Source: CAZSHX01 sp964606895 (GTDB lineage Bacteria > Bacteroidota > Ignavibacteria > Kapaibacteriales > UBA2268). Taken from it: a DNA stretch of 64,000 nt. Below are positions 16,024-24,914 of the stretch, piece after piece. The notes under the pieces are model-generated. The model was not told the DNA's origin and ran no database searches. It worked only from the letters and a program-made list of their open reading frames with translations. How positions within the stretch are numbered: position 1 is the first letter of the stretch; every line of letters starts with the position of its first letter. Made by a program: the position numbers and the translations under genes. The stretch spans positions 5,718 through 69,717 of the forward strand of contig CAZSHX010000015.1 in the NCBI GenBank assembly GCA_964606895.1. Reading direction: 5' to 3'.

Positions 16024-16659
16024 TCACTCAAAAATAATTTCCTTGGAAAAATAGTCAATCGCAATTTTTCCGATTCGTTCGGTCATGCGTTTGGATATGT
16101 AGCCGAAAATCGGAGCAGAAACAATCACTGCCCAGCGGGCTATTGATTTTGCCGTAACTTTGCTTGTCAGTTTGGCTGAAATTTTCTTCAGCAAAACATT
16201 AAGTGCTTCACCTGAAATTTGCTCGATGATGTGCTTACCAGCAAATCTGATTCCTGCCTCACCTGCTGATACACCAATTTTCAAAACTGCTTCTTCGGTA
16301 ACATATTTCCGGACTAAGTTCTTTCCAAGTTCCACACCTGCATCATTTGCAAAAATCAATGCAACCATTGTTGTATTCAGCTTTTCTTCCTGTCCGTAGT
16401 ATTTTGCAATTTTGAAAACAAGATTCATCTGCAATTTTGTGATTGCGATAAGTTCAGGCAAAACAGTCAGCCAGCCGAGAGCTCCGGGAGGAATAGCGGA
16501 TACGGTGCTAATCGTAAAAGCTCGCCATGATGCTGATTTAATCATCTCTTCAGGCGTTGAACCTTCGATATCTGCATCGGTTGGAACAAATTTCATCAAT
16601 AGTTTACCAAACCATTGGGTTTTTGCAACTTCGGAAATTCCGGTTAATAGGTCACTCAT
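16024..16659 (-). CDS. EcsC-family protein
   Basis: 211 residues from ATG 16659. It has Ala/Gly-rich helices and the segment ISTVSAIPPGALGWLTVLPELIAITKLQMNLVFKIAKYYG, typical of EcsC/YaaH-like membrane-associated proteins. Its start overlaps the rsmD stop by four bases (ATGA), so the shorter start is preferred over one 63 bases upstream inside rsmD. The role of the family is unclear; a link to secretion or processing is known only for Bacillus EcsC. It closes the pilM-like/rsmD/EcsC mini-operon. Confidence 0.75.
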   Translation of the reverse strand: MSDLLTGISEVAKTQWFGKLLMKFVPTDADIEGSTPEEMIKSASWRAFTISTVSAIPPGALGWLTVLPELIAITKLQMNLVFKIAKYYGQEEKLNTTMVALIFANDAGVELGKNLVRKYVTEEAVLKIGVSAGEAGIRFAGKHIIEQISGEALNVLLKKISAKLTSKVTAKSIARWAVIVSAPIFGYISKRMTERIGKIAIDYFSKEIIFE

Positions 16660-17222
16660 ATTTTCTTCTGTAAAAATGATACTTTTGTTTCTCCAAACGA
16701 CCTTTCGGTTAATAAATTGCAATTCTCAGGCAAAATGATACTTTCAAAAGAATCCGATTCAACAATAATAATTCCATTATCATTAATCAGATTTTCAGAA
16801 AGAAGAAGATTGACAATCGAATTTCCGAGTTTTAATTTGTAAGGAGGGTCAATGAATGCCAAATCAAATTTAATTCCAGGCTCAAAATCATTCATCCTTT
16901 TTAAAATCTTCAGAGCATCATGATTAATCAGCTTAAAAAGTTCTTCGGATAAATGAAAATCCATAGCAGTATTGTTGATGAAAGAGGCAACATTTCTGTT
17001 TTTATCAATGAAATAAACTTTTTCAGCTCCCCGGCTCAAAGCTTCAAACCCAAAGGCTCCCGTTCCTGCACAAATATCGGCAACAACTGTATTCTCAATG
17101 TCAAAATGATTATCAAGGATATTGAAAATTGTTTCCCTTACCGAATCCTGTGTAGGGCGAACACCTGCAGGAACAGCATATTTGAACCTTCTGCCCTTAA
17201 GATTGCCTGCAACAATTCTCAT
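16656..17222 (-). CDS. rsmD: 16S rRNA (guanine(966)-N2)-methyltransferase RsmD
   Basis: 188 residues, normal length. It opens MRIVAGNLKGRRF and has VRPTQDSVRETIFNIL, the SAM-binding motif ADICAGTGAFGFEALSRGA and the catalytic DPPY in LAFIDPPYKL. It methylates G966 of 16S rRNA (E. coli numbering) during 30S assembly. The start shares one base with the stop of the pilM-like gene (TGATG). The stop overlaps the EcsC-like gene start by four bases, so all three are co-transcribed. Confidence 0.96.
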   Translation of the reverse strand: MRIVAGNLKGRRFKYAVPAGVRPTQDSVRETIFNILDNHFDIENTVVADICAGTGAFGFEALSRGAEKVYFIDKNRNVASFINNTAMDFHLSEELFKLINHDALKILKRMNDFEPGIKFDLAFIDPPYKLKLGNSIVNLLLSENLINDNGIIIVESDSFESIILPENCNLLTERSFGETKVSFLQKKI

Positions 17223-18151
17223 CAGACTAATTTGAAACGTTCATGATAGGCAGGGAAACATCCGCCGATGCACGGCGGGAAGATGTGGCTGACCCGAGAA
17301 CAATACTCTCGTTCCCTTTGCGAAAGAGAAGCTTTCATCATACGGAAAGCATTTAGTCTGCCGATAAGATTTACTTTTTTCCCCAATGTATCTCTTGCAA
17401 TTTCAATATGTTCATTGGTTAATCCGGTTCCGAAGAAAAAGATGCCATCCAAAGATTGAATATATTCTGTAGTGAGTTTGTCAAATTCCTTTTCGATTAA
17501 TCCTCCGAATTTATTGATTTCGCTAAGCGAGGCAAGATTATAGTATTGAGGAGATTTATTTGTTAAGATACTTATATCGGCAAATTTATTCTGGATTCCG
17601 ACCAACGCAATATTTTTATCAGCATGTTCCGGATAATTGTAAATAAAAGCAGAATGAGCATTCATCTGACTGATTTCAATATTATCAACAGCCATGCCGA
17701 GAGGAGAAAGAATCTTTTTGTAAACTTCAAAATCCTGTTTCAGCAAAATTACAGCCATAATCATTTGCTTTTTGTCCTTTTTGGGAGCAAGCGGAATGAT
17801 TGTCGAAGAAAAATTATCAAGTTCGAACTGCGGATATGCCTGCCTGATTTCAAGATTAACAAGCTGAAGCAACTCTTTATTGGTAATGCCTGTCCTTCCC
17901 GGAAAAAGCGAAACCAGAACAGATTCTGCAGGAATCGTGCAAGTAACGCGAGAAACAGGAGACTGAATTTCTTTCAGAATCGTTTGAACTTCGTTCGATG
18001 CCGTCTGAAAGGATTCCTCAGCTATGTGTTCAATGTTTACAGGGGTTGAAGTGGAGTTAACGTAAACCAGTTTCAGCCCCATTGGCGTTCTCTCAACCAT
18101 CGTTATGTATGTACGGTCTATGTTAAAAAAAACTGAAAGAGTTAAGTCCAT
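17222..18151 (-). CDS. PilM-like actin-fold protein
   Basis: 309 residues resembling type IV pilus assembly protein PilM/GspL-type ATPases of the FtsA/actin fold. It has the opening strand LSVFFNIDRTYITMVE, then VTCTIPAESVLVSLFPG, LLQLVNLEIRQAYP and the later phosphate-binding-like IFFFGTGLTNEHI. The first motif lacks the usual D-x-G-x-x-x-(V/I)-K-x-(V/A). No pilN/O/Q genes are nearby, so any pilus role is inferred. The C-terminus (CSRVSHIFPPCIGG) does not resemble standard PilM tails. It heads a three-gene operon and is divergent from the DUF47 gene. Confidence 0.65.
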   Translation of the reverse strand: MDLTLSVFFNIDRTYITMVERTPMGLKLVYVNSTSTPVNIEHIAEESFQTASNEVQTILKEIQSPVSRVTCTIPAESVLVSLFPGRTGITNKELLQLVNLEIRQAYPQFELDNFSSTIIPLAPKKDKKQMIMAVILLKQDFEVYKKILSPLGMAVDNIEISQMNAHSAFIYNYPEHADKNIALVGIQNKFADISILTNKSPQYYNLASLSEINKFGGLIEKEFDKLTTEYIQSLDGIFFFGTGLTNEHIEIARDTLGKKVNLIGRLNAFRMMKASLSQREREYCSRVSHIFPPCIGGCFPAYHERFKLV

Positions 18152-18312
18152 AATTGTTTTATTATTTATTGAAAATACTAATTATCAAATTTAAGAAAAT
18201 AAACGGTGTAAAAAAAGCACGATTTTGCAACATTATCTTAATTTTGACTTAACAATTTCTTAATTTTGCATAAAAGTAAATGAATGTTTCAAAAAAATAA
18301 ACAAGGAATACA

Positions 18313-18936
18313 ATGTTTAGAGGAATATTACCAAAAGAAGTAAATTTCTATAATTACTTTGAAAAGCACATCACGCTTTCTATTAAAGCGGCGACCGAGC
18401 TTTTGATTTTATCAAATGAAGGTGCCGATGTTGTGGCGGCGGCAAAGAGAATCAAAGATTTTGAAAACGAAGCTGACGACATTACTCATCTTTGTACCGA
18501 AGAACTCCACAAAACTTTCATCACTCCCTTTGAAAGAGCAGACATCCACAACCTTATCAAAAACCTTGATGATATTATTGACAACATTGACGGTGCTGTT
18601 TCCAGAATCCTTCTTTACGAAATTACAATTATCCGCAACGAAACCAAACTTCTTGCAGATATTCTTGTCAAATGCACCATGCAAATCGAACAAGCACTGA
18701 AAGGATTGCGAAACATGAAGGACCCCGACTTCATTATTGACAAATGCAAAATCATTCACCAGCTCGAAAGCGAAGGCGATGCAGTTCTTCGTTCAGCTAT
18801 TTTGCGTTTATTCAAGGAAGGTGATGCAATACCATTGATTATGTGGAAAGAAATATTCCAGAAACTCGAAAAAGCAGTTGATAAAACTGAAGCAGTTGCG
18901 AATATAATCGAAGGCGTGGTTATTTCTGCCGCTTAA
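18313..18936 (+). CDS. DUF47 / PhoU-like phosphate transport regulator
   Basis: 207 residues, all helical. It has the DUF47 signatures FENEADDITHLCTEELHKTFITPFERADIHNLI and DDIIDNIDGAVSRILLYEI, and a second PhoU-like half with HQLESEGDAVLRSAI. Such proteins bind metals through acidic/His clusters and regulate or chaperone the adjacent PiT transporter. It lies 45 bases upstream of a PiT gene in the standard DUF47-PiT order, so an operon is very likely. Confidence 0.92.
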   Translation: MFRGILPKEVNFYNYFEKHITLSIKAATELLILSNEGADVVAAAKRIKDFENEADDITHLCTEELHKTFITPFERADIHNLIKNLDDIIDNIDGAVSRILLYEITIIRNETKLLADILVKCTMQIEQALKGLRNMKDPDFIIDKCKIIHQLESEGDAVLRSAILRLFKEGDAIPLIMWKEIFQKLEKAVDKTEAVANIIEGVVISAA

Positions 18937-18981
18937 TTTCCATATTCAATAATACAAAATCAAAAAGTTAAAAAGGATAAA

Positions 18982-20013
18982 ATGGATTCAGTTTTAATAA
19001 TTGTTGTTATTACCGTTGCTATCGCACTTATGTTCGATATAGTCAACGGCTTCCACGATGCCGCAAATTCAATTGCCACAATTGTCTCAACCAGAGTGCT
19101 TTCTCCGAAAATGGCGGTATATTGGGCGGCATTTTTCAACTTCGCCGCCATGTTCGTATTCGCACCAAAGGTTGCCGATACTATTTCCAAAATCGTTAAA
19201 ATCAATGCTCACGACCCTGCATTCATGTTTGTTGTGCTCACAGGACTTCTCGGTGCAATCGTATGGGATTTAGTTACTTGGTGGTGGGGATTGCCTACCA
19301 GTTCGTCTCATGCACTCATCGGCGGGCTTGCCGGAGCCGGAATCGCCTATCAGGGCACCGGCGTTATCCGCTGGGAAAAGCTCTTCGAAACAATGCTATT
19401 CATCCCCTTAGCCCCACTATTGGGTGTCGCACTCGGTTTTGGCTTCATGATTGGAATATATTGGATTTTCAGAAAGTGGCGACCACGAGACATTGACAAA
19501 GTTTTCCGAAAAGGGCAGTTTGTCTCCGCATCACTTTACTCACTCGGGCACGGCGGTAACGACGCACAGAAAACAATGGGTATAATTATCGCACTTTTAG
19601 TTGCCGCAGGCATATTTTCATCCGATGTTAAGCTCTCCATAACCCATTGGAATACACTCTGGATAATTCTATCATGCCATTTAGCAATGGCAGTTGGAAC
19701 CGCACTGGGCGGATGGAAAATCGTAAAGACAATGGGCATGAAATTAGCAAAACTAAAACCTGTTCATGGCTTTGCCGCCGAAACAGCAGGGGCTCTAACC
19801 CTTTTCATGGCAACATTTCTCGGAATCCCGGTCTCTACCACCCACACCATTTCAGGTGCAATCGTCGGCGTAGGAGCAACCATGGGACTTCAAGGCATAA
19901 AATGGAACGTTGCAATGCGTATCGTCTGGGCATGGATTGTTACAATCCCCCTCTCGGCACTTGTAGCCGCAGGCTGTTTCGAAATAGTCAGACTAATACA
20001 TCCCGCATTTTAG
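18982..20013 (+). CDS. Inorganic phosphate transporter, PiT family
   Basis: 343 residues with about ten membrane segments and two inverted half-repeats. The first signature is FDIVNGFHDAANSIATIVSTRVLSP. The second is SLGHGGNDAQKTMGI, with WGLPTSSSHALIGGLAGAG and GIPVSTTHTISGAIVGVG as the paired signatures. It takes up phosphate, often as a metal-phosphate complex, driven by H+ or Na+. It is co-transcribed with the DUF47 gene and ends at a bidirectional terminator. Confidence 0.95.
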   Translation: MDSVLIIVVITVAIALMFDIVNGFHDAANSIATIVSTRVLSPKMAVYWAAFFNFAAMFVFAPKVADTISKIVKINAHDPAFMFVVLTGLLGAIVWDLVTWWWGLPTSSSHALIGGLAGAGIAYQGTGVIRWEKLFETMLFIPLAPLLGVALGFGFMIGIYWIFRKWRPRDIDKVFRKGQFVSASLYSLGHGGNDAQKTMGIIIALLVAAGIFSSDVKLSITHWNTLWIILSCHLAMAVGTALGGWKIVKTMGMKLAKLKPVHGFAAETAGALTLFMATFLGIPVSTTHTISGAIVGVGATMGLQGIKWNVAMRIVWAWIVTIPLSALVAAGCFEIVRLIHPAF

Positions 20014-20041
20014 AATTGCCCGAAGCATTCACAAGGAATAA

Positions 20042-20077
20042 AAAAATCCGGAACTCAAATTTGAATTCCGGATTTTT
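20042..20077. terminator. Bidirectional terminator between PiT and cheA
   Basis: A long hairpin with outer arms AAAAATCCGGAA / TTCCGGATTTTT and an inner TCAAATTTGA. It has T runs when read in either direction, and serves both the + strand PiT gene and the - strand cheA. Confidence 0.9.
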
Positions 20078-20113
20078 CTTTTTAGTTTTTATGATGTGTA
20101 TCAATTCGGCAAA

Positions 20114-22123
20114 CTAAGCCTCATAAGACTGCTGAACCAGTTCGGGAACGTCAATAATCATTATAACACTGCCGTCACCCAGTATGGTTGAGCCCGCAAT
20201 GCCTGAAATCTGACCCAGAAACTCTCCGAGTGACTTTATAACGATTTCCTGCTGTCCCAAAAGTTCATCAACTACGAATCCAACACGTTGAGTTCCCACT
20301 CCGACAACTACGACATAGCGATTGTCAAGGCTATCAACCGTAATTTTGGATTTAAGAACCTTGTCAAGCCTTACTAACGGAAGAACATCTTCGCGAATCC
20401 TTATAACTTCGCGTTGGTTCATGGAATAAACACTCCCTTGGTCCACGGAAACTACTTCGATGACCGATGCAAGCGGAATGGCGTATTTTTCATTCTGTGT
20501 GCGGACGAGCAGACCCTGAATAATTGCCAAAGTAAGTGGAAGTTTGACGATAAAAGTCGTGCCTTTGCCTACTTCCGAGTCTATTTCAATCATTCCCTTC
20601 AGTTTAACGATGTTTGTTCGCACCACATCCATTCCCACGCCCCTTCCGGAAACAGCAGAAACCTTTGCGGCAGTGGAAAAACCGGGAAGAAAGACAAGTT
20701 GAAGGATTTCTCTTTTGGACATCATTGCGGCTTGGTCTTCGGTGACGATTCCTTTTTCAATAGCTTTCGCTTTAAGTTTCTCAGGGTCCATTCCTTTTCC
20801 GTCGTCAGAAATTTTCATGACAATGTTATTGCCTTCCTGATAGGCATCAAGGATTATGGTTCCGTCTGCATGCTTCCCGATTTTGATTCTATCTTCCTGA
20901 GATTCGATTCCATGATCGCAGGAGTTGCGAATCATGTGGACGAGAGGGTCATTGAGTTCTTCAATGATACCACGGTCAATTTCTGTTTCTTCTCCATTAA
21001 GAACAAGATTTATTTTCTTTCCGAATTCTTTGGATAAATCGCGGACAATTCGTGGTGCTTTCTGGTAAAGTTTGCCGATAGGCACCATTCTCATCTTCAT
21101 AACCGCAGACTGAATCTCGGAAGTAATGAAGTCAACCTGTGCCGTTGTTTCAATCAGCTCACGAACACGGTCGGGATTGACGCTGTCGTTTGCCATCATC
21201 TCTGTAATTTGAGCAAGACGGTTTCTGCCCAATACGAGCTCGCCGGAAAGATCCATAAGAGCCTCTACTCTGAGGACATCAACACGAATTGTTTCACCGC
21301 CTGAGGATTTCATCGTAGAAGAGGATGCTTGTTTTTGCTGAGCAGGAGGTGCAGACTCGGTTGGTTTAGGCGATACAACAGGTACCTGAGCCTGTTGAGG
21401 TTGTTCGATTATTATTTCGGGTTGAATAGTTTCAACTATTTCTTTATCGGGTTTAGGTATTTGTTTTTTCTTGTTATCTGCGATTAAATCGTCAAAATCT
21501 GTGGGTTCAGTTCCTGTATCGGAGAAAAATTTGGTATTAACTTCTGCAAAAGCCGCTTCGAGCAAATCCAACTCTTCCTGAGTAAAATCACCGGGTGTTG
21601 AAGTCATTTCCTTATTACCCAAAACTGAATCCAAAGCCGATGTGCCGGATTTTGGTTTCTCAACAATTGGAGTTTCGATTTTAGTTTCGGCAGATTCAGA
21701 CGGTTCAGACGAAGAAGGCTGATTTGACCTGATTTTCTCAAGTTCCGCAATGGTGGCAGAATAATCAACTTCAAGATCAACACCATTTTTCATATTGTTT
21801 AAAAGTGTGATTATCCAATCGTTGACTTCGAGCATAACGTCAACTATTCGCTGAGTAACTAAAAGTTCACCTCTGCGAAGTTTATTAAGTACATCTTCAG
21901 CCTGATGGGCAATAGTGGTTATACTATCGAAACCCATAAATGAAGAAGTGCCTTTAATTGTATGGATACTTCGGAATATCCTGTTGAGCAGATCCATGTC
22001 ATCGCCATGTTCCTCCATCATCATAATATCCTGAGAAAAACTGTCAACCAACTCTTGAGTTTCGACAAGGAATCCCTCAAATATTTCCTGCATTTCGGGA
22101 TCATTAAAATTAATCGCATTCAT
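20114..22123 (-). CDS. cheA: Chemotaxis histidine kinase CheA
   Basis: 669 residues. The N-terminal HPt domain (1-~110) carries the phospho-acceptor His54 in SIHTIKGTSSFMG. A low-complexity linker (~135-275) stands where the CheY-binding P2 domain usually is and contains TQEELDLLEAAF (181-192). Dimerisation follows (LRVEALMDLSGELVLGRNRL), then the ATPase with HMIRNSCDHGIE (N box), DDGKGMD (G1) and GRGVGMDVV (G2), and a C-terminal CheW-like domain (540-665). It is the last gene of the operon. It phosphorylates CheY-type regulators in response to receptors, none of which is encoded here. Confidence 0.97.
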   Translation of the reverse strand: MNAINFNDPEMQEIFEGFLVETQELVDSFSQDIMMMEEHGDDMDLLNRIFRSIHTIKGTSSFMGFDSITTIAHQAEDVLNKLRRGELLVTQRIVDVMLEVNDWIITLLNNMKNGVDLEVDYSATIAELEKIRSNQPSSSEPSESAETKIETPIVEKPKSGTSALDSVLGNKEMTSTPGDFTQEELDLLEAAFAEVNTKFFSDTGTEPTDFDDLIADNKKKQIPKPDKEIVETIQPEIIIEQPQQAQVPVVSPKPTESAPPAQQKQASSSTMKSSGGETIRVDVLRVEALMDLSGELVLGRNRLAQITEMMANDSVNPDRVRELIETTAQVDFITSEIQSAVMKMRMVPIGKLYQKAPRIVRDLSKEFGKKINLVLNGEETEIDRGIIEELNDPLVHMIRNSCDHGIESQEDRIKIGKHADGTIILDAYQEGNNIVMKISDDGKGMDPEKLKAKAIEKGIVTEDQAAMMSKREILQLVFLPGFSTAAKVSAVSGRGVGMDVVRTNIVKLKGMIEIDSEVGKGTTFIVKLPLTLAIIQGLLVRTQNEKYAIPLASVIEVVSVDQGSVYSMNQREVIRIREDVLPLVRLDKVLKSKITVDSLDNRYVVVVGVGTQRVGFVVDELLGQQEIVIKSLGEFLGQISGIAGSTILGDGSVIMIIDVPELVQQSYEA

Positions 22124-22137
22124 ATTTCGCCTGAAAA

Positions 22138-23124
22138 TTATTTTCCAAAAAGAGCATCAATATCGTCTTGCGAAGCTTTCACATTTTCAACTTCTTCTTC
22201 TTTTACTGAACTTTTTAAATTACCGAATAATGCATCAATATCATCTTGTGATGTTGGTTCATTATCATCTTCTTTTTCTACTGCTGAACTGTTCAATCTG
22301 CCAAATAATGCATCTATGTCATCTTGCGATGATTTTTCATTGTCATCATCTTTCTCATCTGCAATTTTTTTCCCACTGCCGAACAGTGCATCAATATCGT
22401 CTGCTGAAGCATTTTCCCTAACAGGCGGCTCGTATTCTCCGTTGCTTTGAAAAATCTTGTCAACATCACCTTGTCTGGTAGCTTTCTGAGTATAGCTGTC
22501 AACAGCATTCGGGTCAAATGCAATTTTTCGGTGCATCTGGCTGATATTTGTAATGTCGCCGTTATCATTCACAGGATGAATAATATCGCCAAAATCCGTA
22601 TTTTGGAATTTTATTAAAATTCTTGAAAGTTTATCCTGGATTTTTTCGAGTAAATGATTGACAGCGGCAATTTGCTGAGAAGTTATATCCTGAACCTGCA
22701 ATGAAATCATAATGGAAGTTGAGTCATCTGTAATTGACTGGAGCAATTTATTTGATTGCTCATTAACATCATCAAACTCATTAACAAGACCACTATTGAC
22801 TAAATCTGATTTAAAAAATTCAGCCATTTTCTTATTATAGGATTGAAGCAAATCAGATTTGTTCATAAGTCCGTCAACTACATCCATTATTTCGGTAGTT
22901 GCAAGTTCTGTTGCTTCGGTAACTTTTGAAAGCTGTTTTGAAGCATTAGGCATTTTTTTGAGATTATCCTCAATTGAATGATTGATTTCATCAAGAAGGG
23001 GTTTAATATCTTTTACAAAAATAAATATTTCTTCGAGGAAGGGAATAACCCTTTGCCCAAGTATAAATAAGGCTCTAAGCTCTTCAGCCTTAGAGATCAA
23101 CATTGTTATATCTACATCTTTCAT
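22138..23124 (-). CDS. cheZ: CheZ-type CheY-P phosphatase with four CheY-docking-like C-terminal repeats
   Basis: 328 residues. The N-terminal ~175 are a long-helix four-helix-bundle-like domain containing SLQVQDITSQQIAAVN. Asp146 and Gln150 match the D-x-x-x-Q catalytic pair of E. coli CheZ (Asp143/Gln147), where Gln positions the water. After a polar linker come four copies of SQDDIDALFG, starting at residues 239, 265, 291 and 317 with an exact 26-residue period. The first copy reads SADDIDALFG. The motif resembles the CheY-binding peptides of FliM (SQAEIDALL) and the CheZ C-terminus (SQDQVDDLL). It lies between cheA and cheY. Confidence 0.85.
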   Translation of the reverse strand: MKDVDITMLISKAEELRALFILGQRVIPFLEEIFIFVKDIKPLLDEINHSIEDNLKKMPNASKQLSKVTEATELATTEIMDVVDGLMNKSDLLQSYNKKMAEFFKSDLVNSGLVNEFDDVNEQSNKLLQSITDDSTSIMISLQVQDITSQQIAAVNHLLEKIQDKLSRILIKFQNTDFGDIIHPVNDNGDITNISQMHRKIAFDPNAVDSYTQKATRQGDVDKIFQSNGEYEPPVRENASADDIDALFGSGKKIADEKDDDNEKSSQDDIDALFGRLNSSAVEKEDDNEPTSQDDIDALFGNLKSSVKEEEVENVKASQDDIDALFGK

Positions 23125-23157
23125 CTAATTCTCCATAAATTTTTGGTGTCCATTCAA

Positions 23158-23523
23158 TCAACCTTTGAGCACAGCCTGGATTTTTTCTCTCAAAACCTGA
23201 GGAGTAAATGGTTTTACAACGTAATTGTTAACTTTGGCTTGAAGTGCTTCAACTATATCCTGCTTTAATCCCCGAGTTGTTACCATTAGTATTGGAATGC
23301 TTTGAAGAACGGCATCACTTCTGATTGCTTTTGTGAGCTCCAGCCCTGTCATGTTTGGCATATTCCAGTCGGTTATAACAAAATCAAACTTTGACCCGAC
23401 AAGTTTATTCAGAGCATCATTTCCATCTTCTGCTTCAACAACATCTTCTATACCAAAAGTTTTTAGAGCATTGATTACAATTCGTCTCATGGTAGGTGAA
23501 TCGTCAACAACTAAAAATTTCAT
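23158..23523 (-). CDS. cheY: CheY-like single-domain response regulator (CheY proper)
   Basis: 121 residues, one receiver domain. It has the acidic pair in FLVVDDSPTMRR, the phospho-acceptor Asp in FVITDWNMPNMTG, Thr in MVTTRG and Lys in VVKPFTP. The DWNMP form and SPTMRRI match motility CheY closely. It lies directly upstream of the cheZ-type gene, its presumed phosphatase, and would be phosphorylated by CheA. The output target is not encoded here. Confidence 0.93.
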   Translation of the reverse strand: MKFLVVDDSPTMRRIVINALKTFGIEDVVEAEDGNDALNKLVGSKFDFVITDWNMPNMTGLELTKAIRSDAVLQSIPILMVTTRGLKQDIVEALQAKVNNYVVKPFTPQVLREKIQAVLKG

Positions 23524-23559
23524 AATACCCCATGTGATTTGTGAATAAAAAGGAACATC

Positions 23560-23928
23560 TTATAACCCTATATATTTTGCTACTTCGTATTGAATTCGTT
23601 TTTGATTGAATGGCTTTATCAAATAAGAATTTGCACCTGAAGCCATACCCTCAGCCACATCCTCGTCTTTTGAAAGAGATGATAAAATAATAATTGGAAT
23701 ATCCTTGTACTCGGGATCCTTCCGTATGGTTTGAATTAGCTTGTAACCGTCAATATTCGGCATATTCAAATCGGTTACAACCAAATCGAACTTTTCAGTT
23801 GGAAGTTTTTCCAGAGCATCCATTCCATCAACAGCCGCAACTACTTTATAGTCCTGAAGTTTCAAGGCTAAAGTAATGAACTTTCGGATGGAGTCCGAAT
23901 CCTCTGCAATTAATATTGTCTTTGACAT
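23560..23928 (-). CDS. Second single-domain response regulator
   Basis: 122 residues with the receiver motifs ILIAEDSDSIRKF, the acceptor Asp in LVVTDLNMPNIDG, Ser in IILSSLSKDED and Lys in YLIKPFNQ. Ser at the Thr switch position and DLNMP rather than DWNMP separate it from the neighbouring CheY. It may act as a phosphate sink or drive a different output. It lies 36 bases upstream of cheY and 27 bases downstream of cheR. Confidence 0.92.
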   Translation of the reverse strand: MSKTILIAEDSDSIRKFITLALKLQDYKVVAAVDGMDALEKLPTEKFDLVVTDLNMPNIDGYKLIQTIRKDPEYKDIPIIILSSLSKDEDVAEGMASGANSYLIKPFNQKRIQYEVAKYIGL

Positions 23929-23955
23929 AATTTTCTCATTAAATAAAAATTACAA

Positions 23956-24876
23956 CTACTCTTTTTTATAAGCCATAGCTTTTGGCAAATGGATTAGCTT
24001 AAACGCTTTGGAAACACCATGCAATGACTCGGAATATCCGATGAATAAATATCCTCCGGGGTTCAAAGCATCATACAAATAAGATACTACCTGCTGTTTT
24101 GAAGGTATATCGAAATATATCAAAACATTACAGCAAAAAATGACATCACAATTTACTACAGTCCGCATCTGGCTTTGGTCATAAAGATTTAGATTGACCA
24201 ATTTTACCATTCGCTTAACTTCTTCGCTGAGGATATACAAACTCCCCTGCTTTTTAAAATATTTTGCAAGGTAGGCAGGGGGAATATTTCTAATTGCATA
24301 CTCTTTGTATATCCCTGACTTTGCCGCTTCGAGAACTGCTTTGTTGATGTCGCTTGCTAAAATCTGGAATTGGACATGTGGGAACAAAGGTTTTAATCTT
24401 TCAAGCATGACCATTGCCAAAGTATATGCTTCTTCACCCGTTGAAGATGCAGCACTCCAAACGCGGAAAACTGAAGAAGAACCAAATTTCTTTTTCATAA
24501 TTTCGGGAACTATGATTTTCTCAAAAGCTTCAATTTGCTGGTCACCTCTGAAAAAGTAAGTTTCATTTATGGTAACTGCTTCATAAAGTTCGTAAAGTTC
24601 ATCTTTGGTACACTTCGGAGAATTCAGATAATTGGCATACTCCTCGAAGCTATTCATTTTATTAACGAGTACACGTTTCCCAATTCTGCCTTCGAGAAGA
24701 TACTTTTTGCCTTCGGTAAAATAAATGCCGCTCTTTACGTAAATTATATCCCTTAGTTTTTTATAAACATCATCATTGAGTACCAACTTTGAATCCGAAA
24801 TACGGTCAAATGTTTTAGGGGCTTCGCCTTCAGGTCGGCTCCCGGGTACTCTAAATTTAAATAAATCAGCACTCAT
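23956..24876 (-). CDS. cheR: CheR chemotaxis receptor methyltransferase
   Basis: 306 residues. The N-terminal helical domain includes FTEGKKYLLEGRIGKRV, followed by ELYEAVTINETYFFRGDQQIEAF and the SAM-binding core FRVWSAASSTGEEAYTLAMVM. Later landmarks are NLYDQSQM, VIFCCNVLIYF and GGYLFIGYSESLH. CheR methylates glutamates of chemoreceptors during adaptation. A ~35-residue Pro/Gly-rich leader precedes the CheR fold. No cheB methylesterase is in the operon. Confidence 0.96.
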   Translation of the reverse strand: MSADLFKFRVPGSRPEGEAPKTFDRISDSKLVLNDDVYKKLRDIIYVKSGIYFTEGKKYLLEGRIGKRVLVNKMNSFEEYANYLNSPKCTKDELYELYEAVTINETYFFRGDQQIEAFEKIIVPEIMKKKFGSSSVFRVWSAASSTGEEAYTLAMVMLERLKPLFPHVQFQILASDINKAVLEAAKSGIYKEYAIRNIPPAYLAKYFKKQGSLYILSEEVKRMVKLVNLNLYDQSQMRTVVNCDVIFCCNVLIYFDIPSKQQVVSYLYDALNPGGYLFIGYSESLHGVSKAFKLIHLPKAMAYKKE

Positions 24877-24914
24877 AATATCATATATTGATTGAAAATT
24901 TCAAAATAAAAAAA

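Noticed and set aside
17245..17340. In-frame palindromic repeat insertion at the C-terminus of the PilM-like gene
   Set aside because: A partial CTCTCGTT...GCGAAAGAGA symmetry is visible but too imperfect, and the encoded residues could be native; not claimed as a repeat.
22314..22568. 84-codon - strand ORF inside cheZ
   Set aside because: It is an out-of-frame shadow of the repetitive CheZ tail.
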